Source of the DNA: Phycisphaerae bacterium | Lineage (GTDB): Bacteria; Chloroflexota; Anaerolineae; 4572-78; J111 | Length of the DNA stretch: 64,000 nucleotides | NCBI GenBank assembly: GCA_028285035.1 | Contig: JANQQF010000109.1 | Location: forward strand, 58,793-122,792 | Direction of reading: 5' to 3' | Shown here: piece by piece, positions 62,603-64,000 of the stretch | Layout: every line of letters starts with the position of its first letter | How positions within the stretch are numbered: the first letter of the stretch is position 1 | Notes under the pieces: model-generated | What the model was told of the DNA's origin: nothing | Seen by the model: the letters and a program-made list of their open reading frames with translations, nothing else | Database searches by the model: none | Made by a program: the position numbers and the translations under genes

Positions 62603-64000
62603 ATGTTAATGTTTAACAATGGTATTAGAATGATTGCGGTTGTATCTACATTACTTTTTTTGAGTTCATCCGTAATAACGGTCCAGGCGAATGGTTCCGT
62701 CGGATCACAACAAAACCAAATAGACGAATATCATACTGTCCAATTAGATGAAGAAGTCGATCAAGTTAATTCATTTGGTATCAAGCAAACCTATACATCA
62801 ACAGCGTCTCTACAATTATCATCACCGTCAGAGACGCAGACTCAGGATATTCAAAAAACAGCTGGCTGGAATCTATATCTTCCGTTGGCATCCAAGGCAG
62901 ATGCCTCTTTTGATTCATCTCCCTTGACGGAAAGCGCCCCAACTGAAGATGATACAGATGATATTTCTGTATCGTTTAATACATCAACCGCAGCCCCTAC
63001 TATATCAAGCGAGTCAGTCCTATACCTCAGCTTGTCAGATAATAAAGTGACGACATTGGGCACACTGAGTGGGGTGAGAAATACCGACATCATCAAATAT
63101 GATGGCACCAATTTTGAGATGGTAATGGATGGCGCAGATGTTGGAGTGTTTGCGAATATCAATGCCTTTCACATGGTGGATGCCGACACAATCCTGTTTA
63201 ATGTTCGTGTGGCAACCAGTTTGCCAGATGTGGGGAATGTGGATGACTCCGACATCATCCAGTTTGATGCAACATCGCTAGGCGAGACAACGGCAGGGAG
63301 CTTCAGCCTCTACTTTGATGGCTCAGATGTTGGGTTAGGGACGAGTGATAACAGCGAACGGATCGATGCATTTAGTGTACTGGATGACGGACGGCTGTTG
63401 ATCTCGACCCACGGGAATCCGAGTGTGCCCGGCGTGCCATCAGTCCGAGACGAAGACGTGTTGGCCTTCACCCCGACGGGACTAGGCAGCAACACGAGTG
63501 GAACGTGGGCAATGTATCTCGATGCCGATGACATTGGCTTGGTGAGTTCGGATCACGGAATTGATGCGATTCACGTGAGTGGAGACAACACAACGGTCTA
63601 TTTGAGCACCAGGGGAACTGCCGCCTCCATCAATACTGAAGATGATGACATTGCTGCGTGTATCCTAACCCGTGAGGGGGAGGACACAACAATCTGTGGC
63701 TACTATTCAGGGTTGTACTTTGATGGATCAGCGTTTGGATTGAAGGCTGATGACATCGATGGCCTCAGTATCCTTGGTTCATCACCTTCCATCCCGACAC
63801 CAACACCGACTGCGACCGCACCTAGTCCAATCAATTCACCAACGCCTACCCCCACCGCTACCAGTACACTAGGGGCACCAGTAGCGGAAGTCCTATATCT
63901 TAGCTTGTCAGATAATAAGGTGACGACAGTGGGCACGTTGAGTGACGTGAGAAATACCGACATCATCAAATATGATGGCAACAATTTTGAGATGGTAATG
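62603..64000 (+). CDS. Secreted paralog with repeated DGxDxGL domains, 3' end outside window
   Basis: The frame from ATG 62603 stays open to the end of the window (466 codons). Signal peptide about 1-29 (ending ITVQA), then a head matching that of the 57856 protein and ending in WNLYLPLASK near residue 94. A first four-repeat domain spans about residues 133-390 (motifs [39 protein letters not shown]). A Thr-Pro linker (TPTPTATAPSP) leads into a second copy that begins near 63890. The two copies are 873 bases apart. No enzyme domain is seen before the window ends. Function is unknown; a surface binding or display role is inferred. Confidence 0.85.
   Translation, partial: MLMFNNGIRMIAVVSTLLFLSSSVITVQANGSVGSQQNQIDEYHTVQLDEEVDQVNSFGIKQTYTSTASLQLSSPSETQTQDIQKTAGWNLYLPLASKADASFDSSPLTESAPTEDDTDDISVSFNTSTAAPTISSESVLYLSLSDNKVTTLGTLSGVRNTDIIKYDGTNFEMVMDGADVGVFANINAFHMVDADTILFNVRVATSLPDVGNVDDSDIIQFDATSLGETTAGSFSLYFDGSDVGLGTSDNSERIDAFSVLDDGRLLISTHGNPSVPGVPSVRDEDVLAFTPTGLGSNTSGTWAMYLDADDIGLVSSDHGIDAIHVSGDNTTVYLSTRGTAASINTEDDDIAACILTREGEDTTICGYYSGLYFDGSAFGLKADDIDGLSILGSSPSIPTPTPTATAPSPINSPTPTPTATSTLGAPVAEVLYLSLSDNKVTTVGTLSDVRNTDIIKYDGNNFEMVM

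Overview
The window looks like a chromosomal segment of a Chloroflexota bacterium, most likely a filamentous Anaerolineae-like lineage. This is inferred from gene content; no marker rRNA is present. The pointers are a monoderm-style division and cell-wall cluster, large secreted proteins with Thr-Pro stalks of the TPTPTNTPT kind, a (Y/F)(L/F)P(L/M)(V/I/A) motif in those proteins, a CSLREA-type surface protein, and frequent GTG/TTG starts. I saw no tRNA, rRNA, CRISPR array, transposase or prophage.

1-17.2 kb is a long co-directional dcw cluster: ftsI-like PBP (5' end outside the window), murF, mraY, a small unknown gene, murD, ftsW, murG, two tandem CvpA-like membrane proteins, murC, a second small unknown gene, murB, ddl, ftsQ, then ftsA and ftsZ behind their own leader, closed by an intrinsic terminator. 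It holds almost the whole lipid II pathway and the division core. murE is absent between ftsI and murF.

17.3-31.2 kb is housekeeping plus unknowns: an M24 aminopeptidase, two membrane-anchored unknown proteins, a dNTP triphosphohydrolase, two tandem minus-strand P-loop ATPases (one membrane-spanning with a predicted extracytoplasmic propeller), TatD, a polyprenyl diphosphate synthase and two glycosyltransferases. 31.4-36.9 kb is a nucleoside uptake operon: a double ABC ATPase, a nucleoside hydrolase and two permeases. 37-48 kb carries a YchJ-like protein, an SGNH lipoprotein esterase, an MBL hydrolase, a TauE/SafE transporter, a CoaE-GNAT fusion, an ABC-F ATPase, a probable structured RNA, a LacI regulator behind three operator-like sites, an MsmX/UgpC-type sugar ABC ATPase and GpmI. 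48-51.2 kb is a minus-strand set: SDR, DUF1330-type, F420-type oxidoreductase and an M23 peptidase.

51.6-64 kb is the accessory region. Three large modular secreted proteins (51643, 57856, 62603) share one promoter architecture and long 5' leaders. Two of them also share an N-terminal head and a roughly 260-residue domain built of four DGxDxGL repeats that I do not recognise. Between them lie a transglutaminase-like membrane protein whose start appears to be CTG, a candidate small RNA, a MITE-like repeat, a methyltransferase containing a perfect 28-bp palindrome, and an EamA transporter. The best candidates for undescribed biology are this co-regulated surface-protein family, the switch-like RNA at 43.9-44.2 kb, and the ATPase/propeller pair at 22-26.8 kb.
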